In this document: positions 7,898 through 16,186 of the stretch, piece after piece | Layout of the letters: each line of letters starts with the position of its first letter | How positions within the stretch are numbered: the stretch's first letter is position 1 | NCBI RefSeq assembly: GCF_001675285.1 | Contig: NZ_LSGQ01000030.1 | Coordinates: 674,867 to 738,866 of the forward strand | Source of the DNA: Elizabethkingia miricola | Lineage (GTDB): Bacteria > Bacteroidota > Bacteroidia > Flavobacteriales > Weeksellaceae | Length of the DNA stretch: 64,000 bases | Direction of reading: 5' to 3' | Notes under the pieces: model-generated | Database searches by the model: none | What the model saw: only the letters and a program-made list of their open reading frames with translations | What the model was told of the DNA's origin: nothing | Position numbers and translations under genes: made by a program

Positions 7898-9100
7898 TTA
7901 TTTTGCAGAATTTATTTTATAACCAGTAATCTTCCAACCGTCGGCTGATGCTTTCAGTGTGTAAGTCACATTCAGATCTGTATTTTTACCAGCATTGTCT
8001 GTTACAGTATAGTTGGCATTTACAGTTGCCTGATCAGCTGTTTTGTTAGCTGTATTTACAGATTTTACACTGATAGATTTTATAGCTCCAAAACCAGAAT
8101 TTGCATTTGAGAAAGATTCATAAGATCCCCAGCTTGGGTTATTAGACATTTCGTAAGCAGCTTTTAGATTTTTTGCCCCGATGCTTCCGATAAATTTGGA
8201 AACTGATGCTTTTGGATCAGCCAATGGTTTCGGAGTCTCTACTGGAGCAACAGGAGGAGTTGTAGTTCCGTCAGGATTGGTTGCTGGAGTTGTAGTTCCG
8301 TCAGGATTTGTAATCGTACCATCAGGATTGGTTACAGGTTCTGTTGGTTCGGTAATTACAGGTTTATTCAGAGCGTTAGGATTAAGAGAGATTCCTGTCT
8401 TAGTCATCTGCAATGTTTTCTTAGCCGTTTTTACACTTACTTTTACATCAATGGTGTTATCCATTATTCTGTCGAAAGGCAAAGAGCTTAGCTTTAGATA
8501 AAAACCTTTGAAGTTATTATTAACCATCAAATTTTTGGAGGTTGATATTTTGGTACCGCCACTTGATACTTCCAGTACTGTTTCTAATGCAGCATTACTA
8601 AATTCTATTTTATTCCCTTGTGCATCTACTAAGCGAGGAATAATCATCAAGGCTTTAGGTCCCGAAATTGAATCTACGCTTGCTGGTTGTACAGAAAGGC
8701 TGATAGCAGAAGCCTGAATATCATTCGGGTCTACCTCTGTAGGTTTGCTTTCTTCGAAGATATTCATTTCACCTAGTGAAGGAGGAGCAGTACTTGCCCA
8801 TTCAATTCCCTGCTTTTGTGCAATACTATCTGCTAATGCAAGAATTTCGGCAACATTCTTCCCGTTAAGTAGTTTTGCTGTCGCATTCATCTGATCGATA
8901 TCTCCCTCTGTATTGGTTCCGAATTTCTTGATGATGTATAACGCCTCATTAAACTTTATCTGTTTAATGGTAGTTAGGGAAGAGGCCATATCATTTACAC
9001 TACTCTGAAATGATTTTAGCGACTCACCGTCAACTTTGTCTTTCTTACAACTTACAAGAAATAAAAACGACATTAAGAAAAGATATTTAAGGTATCTCAT
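7898..9100 (-). CDS. Lipoprotein with NPDGT-repeat linker
   Basis: A 400-residue protein of unknown function. An SPII signal ends at C18 (LFLVSCKKD). An N-terminal domain (about 25-240) has no motif I recognise. A low-complexity linker (about 248-295) is rich in Pro, Thr and Asn and contains three NPDGT units. A C-terminal domain (about 295-400) resembles DUF4878 or NTF2-like folds by its pattern, ending TLKASADGWKITGYKI. The plan suggests a surface or periplasmic two-domain lipoprotein with a flexible spacer. It lies between the ActF terminator and apt. The DNA of the linker is directly repetitive and could change length by slippage or recombination. Confidence 0.75.
   Translation of the reverse strand: MRYLKYLFLMSFLFLVSCKKDKVDGESLKSFQSSVNDMASSLTTIKQIKFNEALYIIKKFGTNTEGDIDQMNATAKLLNGKNVAEILALADSIAQKQGIEWASTAPPSLGEMNIFEESKPTEVDPNDIQASAISLSVQPASVDSISGPKALMIIPRLVDAQGNKIEFSNAALETVLEVSSGGTKISTSKNLMVNNNFKGFYLKLSSLPFDRIMDNTIDVKVSVKTAKKTLQMTKTGISLNPNALNKPVITEPTEPVTNPDGTITNPDGTTTPATNPDGTTTPPVAPVETPKPLADPKASVSKFIGSIGAKNLKAAYEMSNNPSWGSYESFSNANSGFGAIKSISVKSVNTANKTADQATVNANYTVTDNAGKNTDLNVTYTLKASADGWKITGYKINSAK
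8256..8308. repeat. Direct repeat inside the lipoprotein linker
   Basis: A 23-bp sequence occurs exactly twice, at 8256-8278 and 8286-8308, 30 bp apart (ten codons). A third, diverged unit follows at about 8312-8332. On the minus strand each unit encodes an NPDGT block. The period is a multiple of three, so gain or loss of units keeps the frame. Confidence 0.85.
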
Positions 9101-9130
9101 AATATAAGTTTAGTTTGTGCAAAATTAAAA

Positions 9131-9155
9131 AAAAATCCCGTCGTTGGACGGGATT
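9131..9155 (-). terminator. Rho-independent terminator closing the act operon
   Basis: A 9-bp GC-containing stem (9134-9142 with 9147-9155) with a 4-base loop. On the minus strand it is followed by a long T run (the A tract at 9125-9135 on the plus strand). It lies 22 bases past the actF stop and marks the end of the operon. Confidence 0.9.
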
Positions 9156-9176
9156 AAATTTGTATTGATCAAAATT

Positions 9177-10499
9177 TTAGAATGGATATTCATAAATTTC
9201 AGATTCTTTTAAGAATGGGTTACCTGTAGGTATTAGTTTCAACTTAGAAAGAGCTGACATTACGGCGAAGATAAACAGACCGATAATGAATAAAGTTGCT
9301 CCGATTTCCAGTAAACCAATATTCCAGAAAGGACCTACTGTACCAGGCATTACAATGTTGAAATAATCTAACCAGTGTCCACAGATTACAACAACTGCCA
9401 TAGTACTAACTACTTTGTAGTTTCTCTTAATGCTGCTACTTACTAATACCAATAATGGTAATAAGAAGTTAGGAATCAACATTGGAAGGAAAGTCCAACG
9501 GTAGTATTCAAATCTTCCGTAGAAGTAGTTAACTTCTTCCGGTACGTTAGCATACCAGTAAAGCATGAACTGTGCAAACCAAAGGTAAGTCCAAAGCATA
9601 CTTGTTGCAAATAAGAATACACCAAGATCATGCAAGTGATTATCATTGAACTGAGGCAATACCCCTTTTTTCTTTAGATAAACACAGATAAGGATAATAA
9701 TACCTATTGCAGTAGACAGGCAGCTTACCATTGTATACCAGATATAAAGAGTAGAGTACCAGTGAGGGTCAATAGACATCATCCAGTCCCAAGCCCAAGC
9801 TGCAGAAGCGAAACCAAAGAATGCAATGTAACCAACACTCCAGTTATAGTACTGTTGATATACTGCTCTTGACTTAGTTTCGTCTACTTTTTTGGACATT
9901 GCCTTTAATTTCCATACAAAGAAACTAGCTCCGATAACGAAGATAAGAGTTCTTGCAATATAGAAAGGAATGTTCAGGTATTTACTTTTTTCATATAAGA
10001 TTACATCAAAGTGCTCAGACTTTGGATCTACAAGACTTCCGTCCATCCAGTGGTAAAGGTGACTTAGTCCAATCGTATTTGAAAGTACAATAATCAGCAT
10101 TAATACACCACCATAAGGAATGAAGGATGCTACTGCTTCCATAACTCTCAGGATAATGATAGGCCATCCTGCATGAGCTGCATTTTGTACACAATAGAAG
10201 AATAATGCTGCACAGGCAATACCAAAGGCAAATACAGATACCTGTAATAATGCTGCCATTGGCTCATTATGAACCTGATGTAAAGCAGTTTCTATATGGT
10301 CATTATGCGTTTTGTCGTGCTCCTGCATAGAGTTGGACTTTGGTCCGTGCTCCAGATCAACGTGCTTAGCAGCAACCATTTGTTCTACTTTAGCTTCATC
10401 GATGCTGTGATTTACAGCGTAGCCAATACCAAACAGAACAAGTCCCACAACAATTAAAATAATGGAATACAGTCTTAATTTAGGTGAAAAACTATACAT
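9177..10499 (-). CDS. actF: Alternative complex III subunit ActF (quinol:cytochrome c oxidoreductase membrane subunit)
   Basis: A 440-residue integral membrane protein with about ten hydrophobic helices, related to ActC/NrfD. An inserted hydrophilic His-rich loop (about 38-70) follows the first helix. In alternative complex III, ActF is one of the two large membrane subunits; ActC provides the better supported quinol site, and ActF has been discussed for proton conduction. It is the last gene of actABCDEF: it starts 11 bases after actE and is followed by a terminator. In many Bacteroidota cytochrome c oxidase genes come next; here they do not, so the partner oxidase must be encoded elsewhere. 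Confidence 0.93.
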   Translation of the reverse strand: MYSFSPKLRLYSIILIVVGLVLFGIGYAVNHSIDEAKVEQMVAAKHVDLEHGPKSNSMQEHDKTHNDHIETALHQVHNEPMAALLQVSVFAFGIACAALFFYCVQNAAHAGWPIIILRVMEAVASFIPYGGVLMLIIVLSNTIGLSHLYHWMDGSLVDPKSEHFDVILYEKSKYLNIPFYIARTLIFVIGASFFVWKLKAMSKKVDETKSRAVYQQYYNWSVGYIAFFGFASAAWAWDWMMSIDPHWYSTLYIWYTMVSCLSTAIGIIILICVYLKKKGVLPQFNDNHLHDLGVFLFATSMLWTYLWFAQFMLYWYANVPEEVNYFYGRFEYYRWTFLPMLIPNFLLPLLVLVSSSIKRNYKVVSTMAVVVICGHWLDYFNIVMPGTVGPFWNIGLLEIGATLFIIGLFIFAVMSALSKLKLIPTGNPFLKESEIYEYPF

Positions 10500-10510
10500 C
10501 TTTTTTCTTT

Positions 10511-11206
10511 TTATTTTTTAGTATTAGCATTATCAGCCGGAGCATCTTTAGCCGCAGCATCTTTATTTTCAGCTGCTGCCGGAGCTGCAGCTTGTTTTTT
10601 AAATTCGTTCATAACGTACATTGCCACTCTCCATCTGTCACCAGCATTTAACTGACCAGCGTAAGATCCCATGTTGTTACGTCCGTTCTCCAATACATAA
10701 TGTACAGAACCTACAGTGATTTCTCTATCTGCATAGTTAGGAACACCACTATAAGCACCAGATTCTACGATAGGACCTTTACCATCACCACCTGTACCAT
10801 GACAAGCAGCACATGTATGATCAAATAATTTCTTTCCTCTTTCTAAATCCTTCTCTTTATTAGCCGGATTTAAAGGAGAAGAAGTTATTTTTTTAGACTC
10901 ATCGTATAGTCTGTTATAATCTTCTGTATTTTTTGGAGCTTCAGATGGTAATACACCATCTTTATTCTGAGCAACACTTCCTTCTACAGGAGATAAACCT
11001 GTCTGTCCGTTTCTTGAAGCAAATGCCGGAATTTCGTTCTCGTGATCTGAATAAGGATCCTGAGCTTTCATTAACGGGTCATATGCTACCGGAAAATACA
11101 TGTCCGGGAAGTATACTAAAGGCGGTTCAGTTTTGTCCCCGCAAGAATTTAAGGTAATTACTCCAACGCTAAGGATACCTGCTATTTTTAAAAAATTCTT
11201 TTTCAT
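10511..11206 (-). CDS. actE: Alternative complex III subunit ActE, mono-haem cytochrome c lipoprotein
   Basis: A 231-residue protein when started at the ATG at 11206, which gives a clean SPII signal with the lipid cysteine at C22 (TLNSCGDK). An upstream in-frame ATG at 11215 adds three residues and would overlap actD; I prefer 11206. One haem-binding motif CAACHG (C132, C135, H136) lies in a class I cytochrome c domain, followed by a distal NNMGSYAG methionine. The C-terminal 30 residues are an Ala/Lys/Asp-rich tail. It carries electrons in the periplasmic face of the complex. One base separates it from the actD stop. Confidence 0.93.
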   Translation of the reverse strand: MKKNFLKIAGILSVGVITLNSCGDKTEPPLVYFPDMYFPVAYDPLMKAQDPYSDHENEIPAFASRNGQTGLSPVEGSVAQNKDGVLPSEAPKNTEDYNRLYDESKKITSSPLNPANKEKDLERGKKLFDHTCAACHGTGGDGKGPIVESGAYSGVPNYADREITVGSVHYVLENGRNNMGSYAGQLNAGDRWRVAMYVMNEFKKQAAAPAAAENKDAAAKDAPADNANTKK

Positions 11207-11207
11207 G

Positions 11208-11729
11208 TTAGGCATCTTTAATAGTTATTTCTTCAACTCCTGTATCCACAAGCAATTGCTTGATAGTATCCACATCATCAGATACAAATTCAATTAAGAA
11301 TTTATCATCTGTAGTTCTTGGATCCGGATTCTGAGGCTTAGCGCCAGGATACATTTTATTTCTTACTAAGTAAGTTAGTGACATTAAGTGCGCAGCACAG
11401 AAAACCATTAACTCGAACATTGGTACTACGAAAGCCGGCATGTTGTGTGCCCAGTCGAAGTTTGGTTTACCACCAATAACCTGAGGCCAGTCGTGGTTCA
11501 TCATGTACCATGTTGTCAATGCTCCGATACTTACACCATAACAAGCATAGATAAATGCAGCATCTGAAATTCTGGTTTTTTTCAACCCTAAAGCTTTATC
11601 TAACCCGTGAACTGGGAATGGAGTATAAACTTCAGCAATTTCAATTCCTTTATCTCTGAACAATTTAACACCGTGCATTAAATCGTCATCGTCGCCATAA
11701 AGGCCGTATATTCTTTTAGTGGTGCTCAT
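11208..11729 (-). CDS. actD: Alternative complex III subunit ActD (DUF3341)
   Basis: A 173-residue protein with an N-terminal cytoplasmic domain (MSTTKRIYGLYGDDDD) and two transmembrane helices (about 55-80 and 100-125), as in DUF3341/ActD. The start is taken at the ATG at 11729, which overlaps the last 14 bases of actC and has an AGAAGGAG purine tract directly before it; a further nine codons upstream without a stop would lie deeper inside actC and do not match the family. ActD is a structural subunit without cofactors at the membrane anchor of the complex. Confidence 0.92.
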   Translation of the reverse strand: MSTTKRIYGLYGDDDDLMHGVKLFRDKGIEIAEVYTPFPVHGLDKALGLKKTRISDAAFIYACYGVSIGALTTWYMMNHDWPQVIGGKPNFDWAHNMPAFVVPMFELMVFCAAHLMSLTYLVRNKMYPGAKPQNPDPRTTDDKFLIEFVSDDVDTIKQLLVDTGVEEITIKDA

Positions 11730-13113
11730 CTCCTTCTTTTGCTTTATAAGTTTCACCAGAAATTTTCAAAATCGTTTTCAATTCCGCCTGTGCAATTACA
11801 GGGAATGTTCTTGCATATAAAAGGAATAATACAGAGAAGAATCCGATAGTTCCTAAATATACACCCACGTCTATAATAGTTGGCTTAAACATTGTCCATG
11901 AAGATGGTAAGTAGTCTCTTGAAAGGTTGATAACGATGATATCAAAACGCTCAAACCACATACCGATGTTGATGATTAATGCTACTATAAATGTCCAGAT
12001 AATATTAGTTCTTAATTTCTTAAACCAGAATGATGCAGGGATAACAAGGTTACAGATAATTAACGCCCAGAATGCCCACCAGTAAGGACCGGTTGCTGCT
12101 CCTGGAGATAAATAGGTAAAGTCCTCGAATCTTGAGCCTGAGTACCATCCGATGAAATATTCAGTTGCATAAGCTACAGTTACCATACCACCCGTTACAA
12201 TGATTACGATGTTCATAATCTCGATGTGGTACATTGTAATATATTGCTCCAAGTGACATACTTTTCTTGCAACTAAAAGAAGGGTCTGTACCATTGCGAA
12301 TCCTGAGAAGATCGCACCCGCAACGAAGTACGGAGGGTAGATGGTAGAGTGCCATCCTTTGATTACTGAAGTGGCGAAGTCAAAGGATACCGTGGTGTGT
12401 ACCGAGAATACAAGTGGCGTTGCCAAACCTGCAAGAACTAATGAAAGCTCTTCAAATCTTTGCCAGTGCTTTGCTTTACCTCCCCAACCAAAAGCAAGGA
12501 TAGTGTAAATCTTTTTAGTGAATGGAGTCTTCGCTCTGTCACGGATCATTGCAAAGTCAGGAATAAGTCCCATGAACCAGAATACTACTGATACTGAGAA
12601 ATAAGTTGAGATTGCAAATACGTCCCAAAGTAGAGGCGAGTTAAAGTTTGGCCAAAGAGATCCAAACTGGTTTGGTAATGGGAACACCCAGTATCCAACC
12701 CAAACACGACCCATGTGAATTACCGGGAATAACGCTGCCTGAACAACGGCAAAAATTGTCATTGCCTCTGCAGAACGGTTAACCGACATTCTCCATCTTT
12801 GTCTAAATAATAATAGTACGGCAGAGATCAATGTACCGGCGTGACCAATACCTACCCACCATACGAAGTTGGTAATATCCCAACCCCAGTTGATAGTCCT
12901 GTTTAACCCCCATGCACCAATACCTGTACCAATTGTATAAGCTATACATCCAACTCCGTAGATAAATAGTACAAGTGCTGCATAAAGTGAGTACCACCAT
13001 AATTTTCCGGCTCTTTCCTCGATTGGACGAGCAATATCTTCCGTAATATCATGGTAAGTCTTGTGACCAATAATAAGCGGTTCCCTAATCGGGGCTTCGT
13101 AATGTCCTGACAT
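11716..13113 (-). CDS. actC: Alternative complex III subunit ActC (NrfD/PsrC-like, quinol-binding)
   Basis: A 465-residue integral membrane protein of the NrfD/PsrC family with about ten transmembrane helices and a hydrophilic N-terminus (YEAPIREPLIIGHKTYHDIT). In ACIII this subunit anchors ActB and holds the quinol oxidation site near the periplasmic side. The conserved IGHAGTLISAVLLLFRQ and MGRVWVGYW segments are typical. It starts 19 bases after actB and its 3' end overlaps actD by 14 bases, which suggests translational coupling. Confidence 0.94.
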   Translation of the reverse strand: MSGHYEAPIREPLIIGHKTYHDITEDIARPIEERAGKLWWYSLYAALVLFIYGVGCIAYTIGTGIGAWGLNRTINWGWDITNFVWWVGIGHAGTLISAVLLLFRQRWRMSVNRSAEAMTIFAVVQAALFPVIHMGRVWVGYWVFPLPNQFGSLWPNFNSPLLWDVFAISTYFSVSVVFWFMGLIPDFAMIRDRAKTPFTKKIYTILAFGWGGKAKHWQRFEELSLVLAGLATPLVFSVHTTVSFDFATSVIKGWHSTIYPPYFVAGAIFSGFAMVQTLLLVARKVCHLEQYITMYHIEIMNIVIIVTGGMVTVAYATEYFIGWYSGSRFEDFTYLSPGAATGPYWWAFWALIICNLVIPASFWFKKLRTNIIWTFIVALIINIGMWFERFDIIVINLSRDYLPSSWTMFKPTIIDVGVYLGTIGFFSVLFLLYARTFPVIAQAELKTILKISGETYKAKEGDEHH

Positions 13114-13132
13114 TTGTTACTTTATTTATTAT

Positions 13133-16100
13133 TTAAACTTCTTTTTCTTCTCTATTTCTAATTTTCGTATGGTAGAAAACATTTGGTTTTGTACCAATTT
13201 CCTCTAGCAGGTAATATCTTCTCTTGCTACCGAATAAGCTTCTTACATGAGATCCATTATCATTCATGTCTCCGAACTGCATAGCTCCTGTAGAACAAGC
13301 TTTAGAACAAGCTGTCTGGAATTCTCCGTCAGCAACTCTTCTGCCGTCTTTCTTAGCTTCAAGGATTGATGCCTGAGTCATTTGGATACACATTGAACAT
13401 TTTTCCATTACCCCTCTGGTTCTAACCACAACATCTGGGTTTAGTACCATACGGCCAAGGTCATTGTTCATGTTATAATCAAACTTATCGTTTAATGCAT
13501 AGTTGAACCAGTTGAATCTTCTTACTTTGTAAGGACAGTTGTTTGCACAATATCTTGTACCAATACATCTGTTGTATGCCATTTGGTTCTGACCTTGCTT
13601 ACCGTGAGATGTTGCCGCTACCGGACATACAGTTTCACACGGAGCATGGTTACAGTGCTGGCACATTACCGGTTGGAAGATTACGTCCGGAGTCTCAGAT
13701 GGTTCGATAAGAATATCGTAAAGCTGAGGAACGTTAAGTCCTTTATCAAGACCTTCTTTAGTTTCGATTTTCTCTTTAGAAGAATAGTAACGGTCAATTC
13801 TTAACCAGTACATATCACGAGACATTCTGATCTCTTCTTTACCTACTACAGGAACGTTGTTCTCTGCCTGACAAGCAATTACACAAGCTCCACAACCTGT
13901 ACATGAGTTAAGGTCAACAGAAAGGTTGAAGTGAGGTCCATCAGTGTCATCATTATTATCCCAAAGGTCAATTTTACCCATTGGTAAAGTACCTCCGTAA
14001 GTGTGCATTTCTAATGGCTTGTTCCAATCGTTAACATCTTTGTGCAAGAATGTTTGTAACGGAACTTCTTTTGCGATTTCATAACGTCCCATTAGGGTGT
14101 TCTGAAGCTGCATTCCTGCAAACTGATGCATTTCACCTGTTTTTTCAAGTGCAACACCTGAAAGAGCAAGGTTAGATCCGTCGAATAACGGATAAGCGTT
14201 GATACCAGTTTTAGCTACTTCACCATTGTCTGCTTTACCATATCCAAGAGCTAAACCAACAGATCCTTCTGCTTGTCCTGGCTGGATGAAAACAGGAACA
14301 TCTTTTAATGTTACACCATTTACAGTAAGGTTAACGATAGAACCGTCTAACTGCATTCTGGCATTAAGATCATTATCTAAACCTAATTTCTTAGCATCAG
14401 CAGGAGAAATAGTTAAATAGTTATCCCAAGACATTCTTGTGATAGGATCTGGTAATTCTTGCAGCCAAGGGTTGTTAGCTTGCGTACCATCTCCAATCGC
14501 AGTATTGGTGTTTAATACTAATTCTAAATCAGAAGCTTTGAATGCCTGTAACTCAGAAATAGCCTGAGAAGCATTACCTCCTGAATAAGAAAGGTTGTTA
14601 CCACCACTTACATTATTGAAACCGTTGTATAATGCCTGGTTAAATGAAGTCCCACCAAGGATTGATACAGCGTTTGCTTTAAGGTAATCGTAGTAATTAT
14701 TGTTAGTAGCTCCTTTTCCGTTTGTCCAGATTAAAAGAGACTCTTCAGTTTGTCTTGATTTGTAAACCTTTTGGATAGTTGGCTGCATTAGAGTGTAAAC
14801 ACCTGTTTCAGGCATTACATCACCCCAAGACTCTAACCAGTGTGTTGCAGGGATAACAACTTTAGCTGCTTTAGCTACTTCGTTATTTTTATCTGCAATT
14901 GCTACTACAAAGTTTGCTTTTGATAAAGCAGCTTTGAACTGAGCTCCTTTGTTAGAAGAGTATACTGGGTCGATGTTATTTGTGATAACAACACCTACCT
15001 GTCCTCCGTTTAACCAAGAAAGGAATTCATTATAACGAGCTCCGTCAAATTCTTTCAGATAAGAAGCCTTACCAGTGAAAGCATTAGAAGCTAATTTTTG
15101 GTTAATTAAGTGTGCTAAAACGTGTGCCGCTTTAGAACCATCAGCAAATACTACTGCATTGCTTCCTTTGGCCTGAAGCTCTTTAACGATAGAAGCAGCA
15201 ATCTTATCAGATGTACCACCGTTTAATCCGTTATAAACCTCTACTAAAGTTTTGTAAAGCTGAGAAGGCTTTTGCTTAATTCTTGTATCAGCGTTTGCTC
15301 CTGTTAAAGACATGTTAGATTCAATCTGTACGTGTCTCAACATTTTGTCTCCAGGAACTCTCGCTGCTGCATAAGAAGTCTCTAAGCTAGCCCCGTTGAA
15401 ATCTCCTAAGAAATCTGCGTTGAAAGATACTACCAACTGAGATTTGCTTAGATCATAAACCGGAATATTTCTACTTCCGAATACTTCCTGTGCTGCATCT
15501 AGTGCTGCTGCATAAGGGAATGCATCGTAAGTTACTAACTCAGCATTAGGATATTTAGCTTTGAAGTCACCAAAAAGTTTTTTGAAAGTAGGGCTTGGTA
15601 TTGAGTGAGAAAGTAAAACTACTTTCTTGTTTGATGCCTGAGCATCTGCCAAAGCCTTAAGTACAGTATTGTCTACTTCATCAAAAGTAGCTTCCTTACC
15701 GTTAACTTTTGGTTGCTTTATTTTATCATTGTCATAAAGAGAAAGAACACTTGCCTGAGCTCTTGCATTTGTTTTACCAAGGTTGCCAGCTGCCGGGTTC
15801 GGTTCAATTTTAATTGGACGCCCTTCTCTTGTTTTTACCAATACACTAGCAAAATCGAATCCGTCAAAATAAGACGATGCATAGTAGTTAGGTACACCCG
15901 GGATAATATCGTGAGGTTTCACAACATAAGGAATAGTTTTCACTACCGGAGCTTCACAAGCAGCAAGTGTTACTGCTGCTGTGGAGAATCCTAAAAGTTT
16001 TAGGAAATCTCTTCTGCTGGTAGAAGAACCATTCATTTTTTCCTCATTCCCTAGGAATTCATCTACCGGAATTTCTTCGGCAAATTCTTTCTGAGCCAAC

Positions 16101-16165
16101 TTGTTTGTTAAAGTTGGATCTTTTAGTTCGTGAATACTTCTGAATTGTATTTTATTTGAAGCCAT
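13133..16165 (-). CDS. actB: Alternative complex III subunit ActB, iron-sulfur protein
   Basis: A 1010-residue periplasmic subunit that fuses a molybdopterin-oxidoreductase-like domain (about 70-700) to a ferredoxin-like domain (about 740-980). A twin-arginine motif SRRDFLKLLG (R51, R52) is followed by a hydrophobic stretch and a lipobox cysteine at C70, so it is probably Tat-exported and lipid-anchored. Cysteine groups for Fe-S clusters are visible: CTGCGACVIAC (from C755), CQHCNHAPCETVCP, CIGTRYCANNCP, and CSMC with CSKAC. As in other ACIII complexes the first domain is expected to lack a molybdenum cofactor. It lies between actA and actC. Confidence 0.94.
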   Translation of the reverse strand: MASNKIQFRSIHELKDPTLTNKLAQKEFAEEIPVDEFLGNEEKMNGSSTSRRDFLKLLGFSTAAVTLAACEAPVVKTIPYVVKPHDIIPGVPNYYASSYFDGFDFASVLVKTREGRPIKIEPNPAAGNLGKTNARAQASVLSLYDNDKIKQPKVNGKEATFDEVDNTVLKALADAQASNKKVVLLSHSIPSPTFKKLFGDFKAKYPNAELVTYDAFPYAAALDAAQEVFGSRNIPVYDLSKSQLVVSFNADFLGDFNGASLETSYAAARVPGDKMLRHVQIESNMSLTGANADTRIKQKPSQLYKTLVEVYNGLNGGTSDKIAASIVKELQAKGSNAVVFADGSKAAHVLAHLINQKLASNAFTGKASYLKEFDGARYNEFLSWLNGGQVGVVITNNIDPVYSSNKGAQFKAALSKANFVVAIADKNNEVAKAAKVVIPATHWLESWGDVMPETGVYTLMQPTIQKVYKSRQTEESLLIWTNGKGATNNNYYDYLKANAVSILGGTSFNQALYNGFNNVSGGNNLSYSGGNASQAISELQAFKASDLELVLNTNTAIGDGTQANNPWLQELPDPITRMSWDNYLTISPADAKKLGLDNDLNARMQLDGSIVNLTVNGVTLKDVPVFIQPGQAEGSVGLALGYGKADNGEVAKTGINAYPLFDGSNLALSGVALEKTGEMHQFAGMQLQNTLMGRYEIAKEVPLQTFLHKDVNDWNKPLEMHTYGGTLPMGKIDLWDNNDDTDGPHFNLSVDLNSCTGCGACVIACQAENNVPVVGKEEIRMSRDMYWLRIDRYYSSKEKIETKEGLDKGLNVPQLYDILIEPSETPDVIFQPVMCQHCNHAPCETVCPVAATSHGKQGQNQMAYNRCIGTRYCANNCPYKVRRFNWFNYALNDKFDYNMNNDLGRMVLNPDVVVRTRGVMEKCSMCIQMTQASILEAKKDGRRVADGEFQTACSKACSTGAMQFGDMNDNGSHVRSLFGSKRRYYLLEEIGTKPNVFYHTKIRNREEKEV

Positions 16166-16186
16166 TGATACTTCTAGTTTTCGTTA

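Noticed and set aside
8250..8340. Short direct repeats resembling a CRISPR or satellite
   Set aside because: Only two exact units and one diverged unit, in frame inside a gene, with no unique spacers; it is a protein linker repeat.
8181..8501. A plus-strand ORF with Val/Gly/Pro repeats
   Set aside because: The repeats are the complement of the NPDGT linker of the lipoprotein gene; the minus-strand gene has a signal peptide and domain structure, so the plus frame is a shadow.
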